The position numbers and the translations under genes are program-made. From positions 372,001 through 436,000 of the forward strand of contig NZ_JAMBOB010000004.1 of the NCBI RefSeq assembly GCF_023715415.1: a stretch of 64,000 nt of DNA. Direction: 5' to 3'. Position 1 is the first letter of the stretch. Each line of letters opens with the position of its first letter. Under the pieces are notes generated by a model. That model searched no databases. It had not been told where the DNA came from and saw only the letters and a program-made list of their open reading frames with translations. Of this stretch, positions 17,056-25,641 are shown piece after piece. This DNA is from Neobacillus niacini. GTDB lineage: Bacteria > Bacillota > Bacilli > Bacillales > Cytobacillaceae.

Positions 17056-19056
17056 ATGAAGGATGGTATCTATCGAAATACGTGTCCCCGGAATTGTTAT
17101 GGTACATGCGGCATCCTGTCACATGTAAAAAACGGAAGGCTGATAAAAGTTACCGGAGACCCTGAGCATGGCTATTCAAAGGGAAGTCTTTGTGCGAAGG
17201 GATACGCCTTTACACAATATGTTTATAGCCCAGAGCGAATTAAGTATCCGATGGTTCAATGTCCAAGAGGGTCTGGTAAGTGGAAACGAATTTCGTGGGA
17301 GGAGGCCTATACGACTATCTCCTTAAAAATGATTGAATTAAATCAGCGTTACGGATCCAATCTGGCCAGTGGATACAATAAATTTTCAGGTAACCTTGGC
17401 CTGCTTCACTATGCAACAGAAGGCATGTTTAACAGCATTGGTCCCCACACAAAGCCAATCGGGAATCCTTGTGCACTGACAGGAAAACTTGCCATGAATC
17501 GCTCCTTTGGAGAAAGCTTTAGCTCGGTTCCAGAGGATATGGCAGGTTCGAAATTAATCGTTCTTTGGGGAGCAAACCCAGCCGTCACAAATGTTCATCA
17601 AATGAAGTTTATCAATGAAGCACGCCAAAAGGGCGCACACCTTGTTGTGATTGATCCCATCTTTACGCAAACAGCTAAAAAGGCCGATCTCTATATCCAG
17701 ATTCATCCTGGAACAGACCGATTACTAGCGGATGGGATTGCCAAACTCATCATTGAAAAACAAGAGCATTCACTTGAGTTTCTGGAAGAACAAACTACAG
17801 GCTGGCCGGAGTATAAACACTACCTAGAAAACCAGATGACCATTAAAGAGGTATGTAAACAAACAGGTATAGAACTTGAGGCACTAATTGAACTTAGTGA
17901 ATTATATGGAAGGATTAAACCCGTATCTACCTGGGCTGGTCTTGGTGTCCAGCGGAATAGCCTCGGAAGTGACAGTATTAGTGCAATCAACAGTTTAGCT
18001 GCCGTAACAGGGAATCTCTTTATCCCCAATGGCGGACTCTACTTCATGCACTTCGATGTCGATGATTTCCCATGTGCACTCAAAAATCATAAAGGTCCTC
18101 TACATCCAACCATTTCTGAACCAAGAGAAGTGGACATTAGTGACTTTGCTAGCAATGCACTTCAATTAACAGAGCCGCCGCTTAAGTTTTTATGGATCGC
18201 TTCTCGGAACATCACACAAGATCATAATTTAAAAGCGTGGTCCGATCTTTTTCAGGAGTTGGAGCTAATTGTCACAGTGGATCTTTATATGACCAAGACA
18301 GCAGAAAAATCGGATATTGTCCTTCCCGCTGCCACACATTTTGAAGAAGAAGATTTGAATGTTGGCTATTGGCATTATTGGCTCTCAATCAACCAGAAAG
18401 CCATCCCACCCTATTACGAAGCAAAGAGTGATTTGCAGATTGCTAGGGAGTTAACAACAAAATTAAATGAGCTCTCACCCGGATTTTCCAATTTTCCTGC
18501 CACAAAAGAACCGATTGACTGGATTAAAGGAGAATTAACACCTGAGATAATGGACTTGTATGCATTAAACAGTTATAAAGATCTTTTACAGAGACCTTAT
18601 CAAAAAAACATAGAAAAGAATTTTTCAACAAAGAGGAAGAACTTCCATTTATTCGCTGCCAATGGTAAAAAGAATCAGATGAGGGAAAGACAGGCAGAAC
18701 CCAATGGGTATCAATTGATTACTCCACAAGCCTTATTGAAAATACATTCACAGTATGAAGCATTAACCTGGCTCCACGGCCGTCAGGATGAATCCTATAT
18801 AGAGCTGTCCGCTGAAGCAGCACAACGAAATGATATTAACGATCAGGAAAAAATAGCGGTTTTTAACGACCAAGGGCAAATTATCGGAGTGGCTAAAATT
18901 AATTCTCATCTGCCCAAGAATATTATCCTTGCCCATCAAGCAGGTAATAATCCTATTAATCAACTCATTATTCAACAAAACAAAAAGGATGATGTCAGTA
19001 CCTATTTCTATGACAGCATCGTCTACATTAGGAAATGGAGCGAGGCCAATGTTTAA
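17056..19056 (+). CDS. molybdopterin oxidoreductase catalytic subunit, no export signal
   Basis: This protein of about 666 aa starts with a 4Fe-4S motif (CPRNCYGTC...SLCAKG, residues 8-50) and continues through the molybdopterin domains (LWGANPAVTN, DPIFTQTAKKAD, the C-terminal GRQDESYIELS region). No twin-arginine or Sec signal precedes the cluster, so it should be cytoplasmic. The likely Mo-ligand segment reads GNPCALTGK, suggesting a Cys ligand like PsrA/PhsA rather than Ser. I chose ATG 17056 (RBS AAGGAAGTGG) over GTG 17047, which overlaps the RBS. It overlaps the next gene by 8 bp. Substrate and direction are unknown. Confidence 0.82.
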   Translation: MKDGIYRNTCPRNCYGTCGILSHVKNGRLIKVTGDPEHGYSKGSLCAKGYAFTQYVYSPERIKYPMVQCPRGSGKWKRISWEEAYTTISLKMIELNQRYGSNLASGYNKFSGNLGLLHYATEGMFNSIGPHTKPIGNPCALTGKLAMNRSFGESFSSVPEDMAGSKLIVLWGANPAVTNVHQMKFINEARQKGAHLVVIDPIFTQTAKKADLYIQIHPGTDRLLADGIAKLIIEKQEHSLEFLEEQTTGWPEYKHYLENQMTIKEVCKQTGIELEALIELSELYGRIKPVSTWAGLGVQRNSLGSDSISAINSLAAVTGNLFIPNGGLYFMHFDVDDFPCALKNHKGPLHPTISEPREVDISDFASNALQLTEPPLKFLWIASRNITQDHNLKAWSDLFQELELIVTVDLYMTKTAEKSDIVLPAATHFEEEDLNVGYWHYWLSINQKAIPPYYEAKSDLQIARELTTKLNELSPGFSNFPATKEPIDWIKGELTPEIMDLYALNSYKDLLQRPYQKNIEKNFSTKRKNFHLFAANGKKNQMRERQAEPNGYQLITPQALLKIHSQYEALTWLHGRQDESYIELSAEAAQRNDINDQEKIAVFNDQGQIIGVAKINSHLPKNIILAHQAGNNPINQLIIQQNKKDDVSTYFYDSIVYIRKWSEANV

Positions 19057-19588
19057 ACAACTAGGATACTCCTTTCATGCCGATGACTGCATTGGCTGCA
19101 AAGCATGTGAAATCGCTTGTAAAAACGAAAACCAAACTCCTACAAATATCCGGTGGAGAAAGGTGACAAAAACCTCAGGAGATTTTTTCCTATCTGTCTC
19201 CTGTAATCACTGTGACAACCCGGAGTGTTTCAGAGTCTGCCCGGAAAGAGCTTTTACAAAAAGACAGGATGGAATTGTGGAAATTGATGAAAACCGCTGT
19301 ACAGGCTGTCAGTTATGCGTATCCGCTTGCCCATACTCGGCTCCGCAATTTGATCCTGAAACACACAAAGTAAGTAAATGCCAGATGTGCTATCCAAGGC
19401 AGGATGCCGGATTGCCGCCTGCGTGCGTTGAGGCATGCACCACTGGAGCACTTAAACTTGTTGACCTAAACACATTTTCAGACCCTGAGGCCGTCCGGAC
19501 ACTCCCAGGCTTTCCGAATATAAAAATAACCAGTCCATCAATCGTCTTTTATCCTGAGAAACCACGAAAAAGGTATTTTATTAAATAA
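19049..19588 (+). CDS. DmsB-like 4x[4Fe-4S] subunit
   Basis: The 179-aa protein has four ferredoxin clusters: CIGCKACEIACKNEN, CNHCDNPECFRVCP, CTGCQLCVSACP and CQMCYPRQDAGLPPACVEAC. ATG 19049 overlaps the end of the Mo subunit gene (TAA at 19054-19056), indicating translational coupling; a longer open frame back to 18929 lies inside the upstream gene and is not credible. With the Mo subunit it forms an A-B pair. No DmsC/NrfD anchor follows, so its electron partner is probably soluble or is borrowed from elsewhere. Confidence 0.88.
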   Translation: MFKQLGYSFHADDCIGCKACEIACKNENQTPTNIRWRKVTKTSGDFFLSVSCNHCDNPECFRVCPERAFTKRQDGIVEIDENRCTGCQLCVSACPYSAPQFDPETHKVSKCQMCYPRQDAGLPPACVEACTTGALKLVDLNTFSDPEAVRTLPGFPNIKITSPSIVFYPEKPRKRYFIK

Positions 19589-19625
19589 GGAGTTATTCCC
19601 TAAAAGGAAAACTCCTTACTTAATA
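19586..19625 (+). terminator. rho-independent terminator
   Basis: TAAGGAGTT pairs with AACTCCTTA across a 15-nt loop, followed by CTTAATAAA. The tail is a weak T-run. It ends the PucR-Mo oxidoreductase operon. Confidence 0.6.
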
Positions 19626-19629
19626 AAAG

Positions 19630-20091
19630 CTAATTATTCAATCGAAGCATCCTTCGTACAACTCTTAAATGGGAAACCAGGATTAGAAAAATAAATGGAT
19701 ATAGGCAGGCAGAATACCATAGCTTCCATCCTGTATAGTTAAAAAAGTGCGTTTTTTCTATTAGATACTCAATAATTACCGAGATTAATGACCATCCAAG
19801 GATGTAAAGAAGTTTGTTTTGATTGGTTCCTTTTAAGGGATAATAGTTTAAAAACAATACACTAACAGGAATAAAGTATAGAAATTCTCCCACAAACCCC
19901 AGCCATTGAAACCCTTTTCCAAAATATCCATATAAGTGGTACTTAAAATTCAGAACCATATCCACATTGATTCCAAATACTAACGCAAAGAGATTAGTTG
20001 TATAAAGTTCTATGCTGCTCAATCTTTTTGGAACTAGGAAAGTAATAACAACAAGAATAATAAAGAAAATAAATACGACTAGGATCCACAT
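19630..20091 (-). CDS. CBO0543-like multi-span membrane protein
   Basis: The 153-aa protein has four or five hydrophobic segments, with conserved-looking short loops (YLIEKTHFFNYTGWKLWYS, about residues 108-126) that resemble the CBO0543 family of Firmicutes membrane proteins. No enzymatic motif is visible. It is monocistronic, convergent with the preceding operon, with no link to neighbours. Function unknown. The gap to 20325 shows no clear feature. Confidence 0.65.
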   Translation of the reverse strand: MWILVVFIFFIILVVITFLVPKRLSSIELYTTNLFALVFGINVDMVLNFKYHLYGYFGKGFQWLGFVGEFLYFIPVSVLFLNYYPLKGTNQNKLLYILGWSLISVIIEYLIEKTHFFNYTGWKLWYSACLYPFIFLILVSHLRVVRRMLRLNN

Positions 20092-20325
20092 AATCGTTCC
20101 CCTTCAACACAACTGATTAAATCTTATCCTTTCCAACTGCAGTTCAATTAGTCACAAATGTTCCCCTTCATCCTTAAGATGAAACTTTACTCACAGTAAC
20201 GGGCATGAATTCTAGGAATAATACTCCAAATACATAGTAACTTTGCCCTGATTTATTATTCTAGTAACTATCTTGCCTCTCTGGTGAATAGTAATAAGTA
20301 ATCCCCAGAAAAGGAGTGAGATACG

Positions 20326-20520
20326 ATGAGTGTATTAGACCGCAGTCCATTTTTGTATTTAGCCTGTATTATAGCTGGTTTTGCCTTATTAAGAGTACCG
20401 TTGACTGGAATTCTTCAACCGCTGAGTCCTTTAGTTGTCTTTATCGGTGTCCTAGCTATCCTTTTATTCTCTTTAGTATTAATCATCCATGGGGTACTTT
20501 GTTTAGTTAAAAGAAGGTAG
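20326..20520 (+). CDS. small two-span membrane protein (64 aa)
   Basis: The protein reads MSVLDRSPFLYLACIIAGF and on through two hydrophobic helices ending in a basic tail (CLVKRR). RBS AAAGGAGTGAG lies 5-6 nt before ATG, and a strong terminator follows, so the gene is probably real. No recognised family; function unknown. Confidence 0.6.
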   Translation: MSVLDRSPFLYLACIIAGFALLRVPLTGILQPLSPLVVFIGVLAILLFSLVLIIHGVLCLVKRR

Positions 20521-20530
20521 ATGAATTTAG

Positions 20531-20567
20531 TTGCTGAAAGAGAGCAGTTTCTTGCTCTCTTTTCTCT
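20531..20567 (+). terminator. rho-independent terminator
   Basis: AAAGAGAGCA / TGCTCTCTTT stem with a 5-6 nt loop followed by TCTCTTT. Confidence 0.8.
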
Positions 20568-20741
20568 TTATAGAAGGCTGCAAAAAAAAAATTTATTTTT
20601 CTCCCAAACGCCTATCAACAGGAGTTGGAAGCGTTTTACATTTCTGCTGTTAAACATTATTTTAAAAAAGGTATTTGACTTTTGAATTTTATTAAAGTAA
20701 ATTAATTAACAAGTTCAAAAAATGAATAAAGTAAAAATACT

Positions 20742-20840
20742 TCTTATCAAGAGAGGTTGAGGGACTGGCCCTATGACACCTCGGCAGCGGAATTTCTAAT
20801 TCTGTGCCAAATCCAGCAAGTGTGACTTGATAGATAAGAA
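20742..20840 (+). ncRNA. SAM-I (S-box) riboswitch, first of a tandem pair
   Basis: The element has P1 strands CTTATC (20743) and GATAAG (20832), the conserved core GAGAGGTTGAGGGACTGGCC, then CCTCGGCAGC and GTGCCAAATCCAGCA. This is the SAM-binding S-box aptamer. The 3' P1 strand runs into AGAAGAGG, which can pair with the left arm of the terminator that follows, giving the usual antiterminator switch. Confidence 0.93.
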
Positions 20841-20865
20841 GAGGTCTAATGATTATTTCAATTTG

Positions 20866-20900
20866 CCCTCTTCTTTTTCAAGAAGAGGTTTTTTATTTTT
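20866..20900 (+). terminator. riboswitch-controlled terminator 1
   Basis: CCTCTTCTT pairs with AAGAAGAGG, then TTTTTTATTTTT. It should form when SAM is bound to the first aptamer. Confidence 0.9.
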
Positions 20901-20913
20901 AACTGAATACTAT

Positions 20914-21018
20914 TTCTTATCCAGAGAGGTTGAGGGACTGGCCCTATGACACCTCGGCAGCGGAATCCTTCGGAGACTGTGCCAAATCCAGCAGGCATAA
21001 ATGCTTGGGAGATAAGAA
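20914..21018 (+). ncRNA. SAM-I (S-box) riboswitch, second of the tandem pair
   Basis: The second aptamer repeats the core of the first (GAGAGGTTGAGGGACTGGCC, CCTCGGCAGC, GTGCCAAATCCAGCA) with P1 strands CTTATC (20916) and GATAAG (21011). Variable arms differ (AATCCTTCGGAGACT, GGCATAAATGCTTG), so it is a diverged duplicate, not a sequencing repeat. Confidence 0.93.
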
Positions 21019-21043
21019 GAGCTTCCTTTGCTTTGCATTGGCC

Positions 21044-21078
21044 TATCCTCTTCTTGTTTCCAAGAAGGGGATTTTTTA
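21044..21078 (+). terminator. riboswitch-controlled terminator 2
   Basis: ATCCTCTTCTTG pairs with CAAGAAGGGGAT, then a T-run. It lies 27 bp before the metN start. The AAGAAGAG following the second P1 can act as antiterminator. Confidence 0.9.
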
Positions 21079-21104
21079 TTTATTTGATAAAGGGGAGATA
21101 CACC

Positions 21105-22136
21105 ATGATTGAATTTCAGAATCTTAAGAAGGTTTATGAAAGTGGCGGGCAGCAGGTTGCCGCACTGAACGGAATTGATTTGAAGATTAATAAGGGAGAG
21201 ATTTTCGGAGTAATCGGCTTTAGTGGTGCTGGGAAAAGCTCGCTTATCCGTTGTGTGAACTTACTTGAGCGTCCGACCTCCGGCAGTGTGATCGTTGATG
21301 GTCATAACCTTACTTCCATGTCCGTCAAAGAAGTCCGTGAGATTAAGAAAAATATTGGGATGGTGTTTCAGCACTTTAACCTATTAAACTCAAAAACAGT
21401 GTTTGCAAACGTGGCAATGCCGCTTACGCTAGCCAAAGTTCCTAAGGAAGCGGTCAAAAAAAGGGTGCAAGAGCTACTAGAATTTGTCGGGTTAGCAGAC
21501 AAAGCGGACTATTATCCGGACCAACTTTCAGGCGGACAAAAGCAGCGTGTCGGAATCGCCAGAGCATTGGCCACACAGCCATCCATCCTGCTCTGTGATG
21601 AAGCCACCTCTGCTCTCGATCCACAGACCACCAGCTCCATTTTACAGCTGTTGAAAAAAATCAAAAACGAATACAACATCACGATTCTAATTATTACGCA
21701 CGAGATGGCAGTGATTAGAGAAATATGTGACCGGGTTGCCGTTATCGAAGCAGGAAAAATTATTGAAGATGGCACGGTGTTTGATGTCTTTTCAGCACCG
21801 AAAACGCAGACAGCCAAAAATTTTGTTAGCACTGTCATGAATGACCAGCTGCCTAATTCAATAAAAGAAATCATTCAAAAGCATGATGGAATGCAGCGGA
21901 TTTTCCGAATTAATTTTGTTGGCAACTCAGCCGGACAACCCCTACTCTCTGAACTTGCCAAACAGTTTGATATTCATATTAATGTCTTATTCGGCAATAT
22001 TACCGAGCTTCAAGGAACTCCTTTTGGAAACCTCATTGTTGAGTTCCAAGGGTCTGACAAAGAAGTTATCCGTGCGCTAACGTATATCAATCAGAAGAAA
22101 ATCAGCATAAAGGAAGTGAATTCACATGCTAGTTAA
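21105..22136 (+). CDS. metN: methionine ABC importer, ATP-binding subunit MetN
   Basis: The 343-aa protein has Walker A (GFSGAGKSS), signature LSGGQKQR, Walker B ILLCDEATSALD and a C-terminal ~95-residue NIL/ACT-like domain (from about 250), the allosteric methionine-sensing part typical of MetN. It powers methionine uptake at the inner face of the membrane. The frame is open back to 20946, but that is inside the riboswitch; ATG 21105 with RBS AAAGGGGAG is the start. It overlaps metI by 11 bp and is controlled by tandem SAM riboswitches. Confidence 0.95.
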   Translation: MIEFQNLKKVYESGGQQVAALNGIDLKINKGEIFGVIGFSGAGKSSLIRCVNLLERPTSGSVIVDGHNLTSMSVKEVREIKKNIGMVFQHFNLLNSKTVFANVAMPLTLAKVPKEAVKKRVQELLEFVGLADKADYYPDQLSGGQKQRVGIARALATQPSILLCDEATSALDPQTTSSILQLLKKIKNEYNITILIITHEMAVIREICDRVAVIEAGKIIEDGTVFDVFSAPKTQTAKNFVSTVMNDQLPNSIKEIIQKHDGMQRIFRINFVGNSAGQPLLSELAKQFDIHINVLFGNITELQGTPFGNLIVEFQGSDKEVIRALTYINQKKISIKEVNSHAS

Positions 22137-22776
22137 CTCAGAGCAAATCATTTCTGCCTTAATCGAGACGGTTCAAATGGTCGCCTTCTCACTTTTGTTC
22201 TCAACCATCCTTGGTCTGCCTTTGGGAATCTTGTTAGTCGTAACACGGAAAGGTCATCTGCTTCAGAATTTGCCGTTCTTTACAGTCTTGAATGGGATCA
22301 TTAATATTTTTCGTTCTGTACCGTTCATTATTTTATTAGTGGCCATGATTCCGGTCACAAGATTAATTGTCGGTACATCGATTGGAACAGCGGCAGCAGT
22401 TGTCCCTCTTGTATTCTATGCTGGTCCCTATATTGCAAGATTGATAGAAAATTCTTTGCTAGAAGTGGATCCAGGTGTCATTGAAGCAGCCGAGGCAATG
22501 GGAGCAACCCCAGGACAAATCATTTTCAAATTTCTTATTCCTGAAGCACTAAGTTCACTTGTTTTAGCCCTTACGATTGCTACTATCGGTTTAGTTGGAG
22601 CATCGGCGATGGCTGGGGCAGTCGGCGGCGGCGGGATTGGAGATTTAGCCATTACATATGGTTACCAGCGTTTTGATACAGTCACAATGATGATTACAGT
22701 AGCAATTCTGATTGTGATGGTTCAAGGCCTGCAGTCATTAGGAAATATAGCAGCAAAAAAAATCAGACGAAGATAA
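22126..22776 (+). CDS. metI: methionine ABC importer, permease MetI
   Basis: The 216-aa protein has about five TM spans and the coupling EAA loop (EAAEAMGATPGQIIFKFLIP, residues about 122-141), as in MetI of MetNIQ importers. It overlaps the metN stop by 11 bp, consistent with translational coupling. Confidence 0.94.
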   Translation: MLVNSEQIISALIETVQMVAFSLLFSTILGLPLGILLVVTRKGHLLQNLPFFTVLNGIINIFRSVPFIILLVAMIPVTRLIVGTSIGTAAAVVPLVFYAGPYIARLIENSLLEVDPGVIEAAEAMGATPGQIIFKFLIPEALSSLVLALTIATIGLVGASAMAGAVGGGGIGDLAITYGYQRFDTVTMMITVAILIVMVQGLQSLGNIAAKKIRRR

Positions 22777-22794
22777 ACTAGGAGGAAAACGACT

Positions 22795-23625
22795 ATGAAA
22801 AAACTTTTATTATCCATCATTATTATTACATTGGCGATTATTAGTGCGGCCTGTGCTGAGAAAACATCAGAGGGCAAAGAATCAACTACCGTGAAGCTTG
22901 GGATTAGCGGAACCGATACACGCATTTGGGATTTTATTGCGAAAAAAGCAGAAAAAGAGGGAATCAATATCGAAATCGTTCCATTTTCCGATTACGTTGC
23001 ACCCAACACTGCACTTGCTGAAGGCGAGCTAGATGTTAATGCATTTCAAACTGTTGCCTATTTTGATGTATTTATTAAAGAACACAAATTAGACTTAGTG
23101 CCAATCGCGACTACCGTCCTTGCCCCAATGGGAATTTACTCTGAAAAATACAAAGATGTCAAAGACATTCCGGATGGAGCAAAAATTGCGCTACCGAACG
23201 ATGCATCCAATCAAGGCCGTGCCTTATTACTTCTTCAAGAAGCGGGGCTCATTAAATTACCAGAAGATTTCGATGCAAATGGTGATCTAACTCAAATAAA
23301 GGATAACCCTAAAAACATTGAATTTGTCGCAGTTGTACCAGCGCAAACACCAAGAGCACTGCCAGACGTTGCCGCTTCTTTGATCAATAACGGGATTGCA
23401 AGTGATGCAGGTCTTAGCCCATTAGAAGATGCGATTTTCGTTGAAAGTGAAACGGCTACACCTTACCTGAACATTATTGCGGTCCAAGCAAAAGACAAAG
23501 ACAACAAAACATATAAGAGAGTAGCAGAACTTTATCAATCAGAAGATACAGCAAAATTTATTGAAAAAGAATACAAAGGCAACCTAATCCCAACATTCGT
23601 TCCACTTAGCGATATTGGTTGGTAG
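22795..23625 (+). CDS. metQ: methionine-binding lipoprotein MetQ
   Basis: The 276-aa protein has a lipoprotein signal (MKKLLLSIIIITLAIISAAC, lipobox ISAAC with Cys 20) followed by an NlpA/MetQ domain (VKLGISGTDTRIWDFI; LPNDASNQGRALLLLQEAGLI). It captures methionine outside the cell and delivers it to MetNI. RBS AGGAGGAAAA precedes ATG, 18 bp after metI. Confidence 0.94.
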   Translation: MKKLLLSIIIITLAIISAACAEKTSEGKESTTVKLGISGTDTRIWDFIAKKAEKEGINIEIVPFSDYVAPNTALAEGELDVNAFQTVAYFDVFIKEHKLDLVPIATTVLAPMGIYSEKYKDVKDIPDGAKIALPNDASNQGRALLLLQEAGLIKLPEDFDANGDLTQIKDNPKNIEFVAVVPAQTPRALPDVAASLINNGIASDAGLSPLEDAIFVESETATPYLNIIAVQAKDKDNKTYKRVAELYQSEDTAKFIEKEYKGNLIPTFVPLSDIGW

Positions 23626-23646
23626 ATTGTAATAAAAGGAGGAGAA

Positions 23647-24864
23647 ATGATGACAGAAACTGTTACATCCATAACCGCATTAAAAGAAACAATCATTGAA
23701 AATGTAGAAAACAATAGAGAGCTTTATCTTTCAACAAGCCATAAAATTCATGAAAACCCTGAAATCGGCAATGAGGAATTTTTTGCTTCTTCCCTTCTGA
23801 CAGACATTCTTTTAAAAGAAGGCTTTGAGGTTGAAAAGGCTGTTGCCGGGCATGAAACATCCTTTGTAGCTCGGAAAAAATCAGAAAAACCAGGTCCCTC
23901 CATTGCATTCCTAGCAGAATATGACGCCCTGCCAGGTTTGGGACATGCATGCGGCCATAATATTATTGGTACTACTAGCGTGGCTGCAGCGATTGCCTTG
24001 AGTAAGGTCCTACAAGAAACAGGCGGAGAAGCAGTTGTTTTCGGTACCCCTGCAGAAGAAGGCGGGCCAAACGGCAGTGCAAAAGGTAGCTTTGTTAAAC
24101 ACGGACTAGTGAACGGGATTGACGCAGCACTTATGATTCACCCGAATAGTGAGACACGTCTAACTAGTTCATCCCTAGCAGTCGATCCGCTGGACTTCGA
24201 GTTTATCGGAAAGCCGGCGCATGCAGCCGCTTCCCCGCATGAAGGAATTAATGCATTAGATGCAGTCATTCAACTGTTTAATGGCATCAATGCCTTAAGG
24301 CAGCAACTTAAAGACGATGTGCGCATTCATGGAATCATCACACATGGCGGAGATGCGCCAAACATAATCCCTGAATATGCAAAAGCCAGATTTTTCATCC
24401 GTGCTGCAACAAGAGCTGGTTTAAACGAAGTTACTAAGCGGGTAAAGGCAGTCGCAGAAGGCGCGGCATTGGCCACAGGGGCAAAGCTGAACTTCATTGC
24501 CTTCCAAAATGAAGTCGATAACCTTCTATTAAATAGCAATTATGATGCAGTATTTAAGGCAGTTGTAGAAGAATTAGGTGAAACCGTGGTTGATTCTGGC
24601 GATAAAGGCATCGGCTCAACAGATGCAGGGAACATCAGCCAGGTTGTCCCAACCATTCATCCGTATATTAAAATTGGTGCCAGTGACCTAATTCCACATA
24701 CTGTACCATTTAGAGAAGCAGCTGCCTCACCTAAAGGAGACCAAGCTCTAATCACGGGTGCTAAGGCTCTCGCACTAACCGCATTAAAACTGATTACAGA
24801 TGCTGATACATTGGCACAAATCAAAGGAGAGTTCAACGAAAGAAAAGCAGAAGAATCCAAATAA
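23647..24864 (+). CDS. M20 family amidohydrolase in the S-box operon
   Basis: The 405-aa protein matches M20D-type metal-dependent amidohydrolases: HENPEIGNEE, AEYDALPGLGHACGHN (metal Cys/His), PAEEGG (catalytic/metal Glu), a lid domain (about residues 190-310) and a C-terminal His. Members cleave N-acyl amino acids or aminobenzoyl-glutamate-like amides. Being the last gene of a SAM-riboswitch operon suggests release of methionine or another sulfur amino acid from an N-acyl form; that is inference. Two adjacent ATGs (23647, 23650) follow AAAGGAGG; the second has the better spacing. Confidence 0.85.
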   Translation: MMTETVTSITALKETIIENVENNRELYLSTSHKIHENPEIGNEEFFASSLLTDILLKEGFEVEKAVAGHETSFVARKKSEKPGPSIAFLAEYDALPGLGHACGHNIIGTTSVAAAIALSKVLQETGGEAVVFGTPAEEGGPNGSAKGSFVKHGLVNGIDAALMIHPNSETRLTSSSLAVDPLDFEFIGKPAHAAASPHEGINALDAVIQLFNGINALRQQLKDDVRIHGIITHGGDAPNIIPEYAKARFFIRAATRAGLNEVTKRVKAVAEGAALATGAKLNFIAFQNEVDNLLLNSNYDAVFKAVVEELGETVVDSGDKGIGSTDAGNISQVVPTIHPYIKIGASDLIPHTVPFREAAASPKGDQALITGAKALALTALKLITDADTLAQIKGEFNERKAEESK

Positions 24865-24866
24865 TA

Positions 24867-24905
24867 AGACGCCCAGCGATATAAACTTGTCGCTGGGCAT
24901 TTCTA
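24867..24905 (+). terminator. terminator of the met operon
   Basis: GCCCAGCGA / TCGCTGGGC stem followed by ATTTCT. Confidence 0.75.
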
Positions 24906-24956
24906 TGAATTGAAATTTTTCCAAATTCCTTGGATATCTACAATTGTCCCCAAAAC

Positions 24957-24998
24957 GTAAAAAAGACGATTCAAGGGGGACCGAATCGCCTTTTTCTG
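24957..24998. terminator. terminator of doxX copy 1
   Basis: AAAAAGACGATTC ... GAATCGCCTTTTT, symmetric and usable on both strands. Closely similar hairpins follow the other two doxX copies, the APH gene and, more loosely, the response regulator gene. Confidence 0.8.
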
Positions 24999-25003
24999 CT
25001 ACA

Positions 25004-25507
25004 TTATGCTGATGCTTTTGCTTTGTTTTTTCCAATTGTTTTGTTGATGAATGGTACTACCCAGTAGTCTAAACCAAATTTACCTGCGTTGAAGCCTGCT
25101 GTTAAAATGATAAAGCCTAAGAAAATGTCTGTTGGGTTATGTGATACAGTTCCGGCTAAGAAAAAGCTGAAGTTCATCACTAGACCAAAGAACATTGCTG
25201 CTGTTGTTAAACATCCAAGCATAAGTCCTAAGCCGATTAATGTTTCGCCCCATGGAACGATAGTATTGAAAACATCAATGTTCGGTAAGGCTAAGTTTTC
25301 TAAGAAGTTCACGTACCAGCTGTAAACCATGTTGCCATCTGGTCCTGTTACGGGTTTTGCAATTGCACCTTTTAAGAAGCCAGAAGCATCGAAGCCGCCT
25401 GTAATTTTATGAAAACCAGCTGTGAACCATGAGTAGCCTAGGTATAAACGAATAATTGTTAAAAGTGCTGCTGAGATTTTGTTTTCTCTTAGGAAATTGT
25501 TAAACAT
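25004..25507 (-). CDS. DoxX family membrane protein, copy 1
   Basis: The 167-aa protein has four hydrophobic spans and the DoxX pattern (RLYLGYSWFTAGFHKITGGF at the start of span 1; VPWGETLIGLGLMLG; GLDYWVVPF at the end). DoxX proteins are small membrane proteins related to the DoxD subunit of thiosulfate:quinone oxidoreductase; in bacilli their role is unclear, with links to redox stress. It differs from the other two copies (25946, 55140) at roughly ten positions each. RBS AAGGAATGA region precedes ATG. Monocistronic, flanked by a hairpin terminator and followed upstream by conserved promoter DNA. Confidence 0.85.
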   Translation of the reverse strand: MFNNFLRENKISAALLTIIRLYLGYSWFTAGFHKITGGFDASGFLKGAIAKPVTGPDGNMVYSWYVNFLENLALPNIDVFNTIVPWGETLIGLGLMLGCLTTAAMFFGLVMNFSFFLAGTVSHNPTDIFLGFIILTAGFNAGKFGLDYWVVPFINKTIGKNKAKASA

Positions 25508-25641
25508 AAGTCATTCCTTCTTTCAGTATTTGTTTGTTCTTTATACTTACACTATATTAGGTTTTGAATATTAATAACATAGGTGTAGTGTTAAGTTCAC
25601 AGTTTGTTTGAAATGATATGACGGAAATTTGAACAGCCGCT

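Noticed and set aside
18929..19048. 40-residue N-terminal extension of the second DmsB-like protein
   Set aside because: It lies inside the coding sequence of the Mo subunit in another frame; ATG 19049 begins the ferredoxin fold properly.
20946..21104. N-terminal extension of MetN by 53 residues
   Set aside because: The extension lies entirely in the second riboswitch and terminator; the RBS and family start point to ATG 21105.
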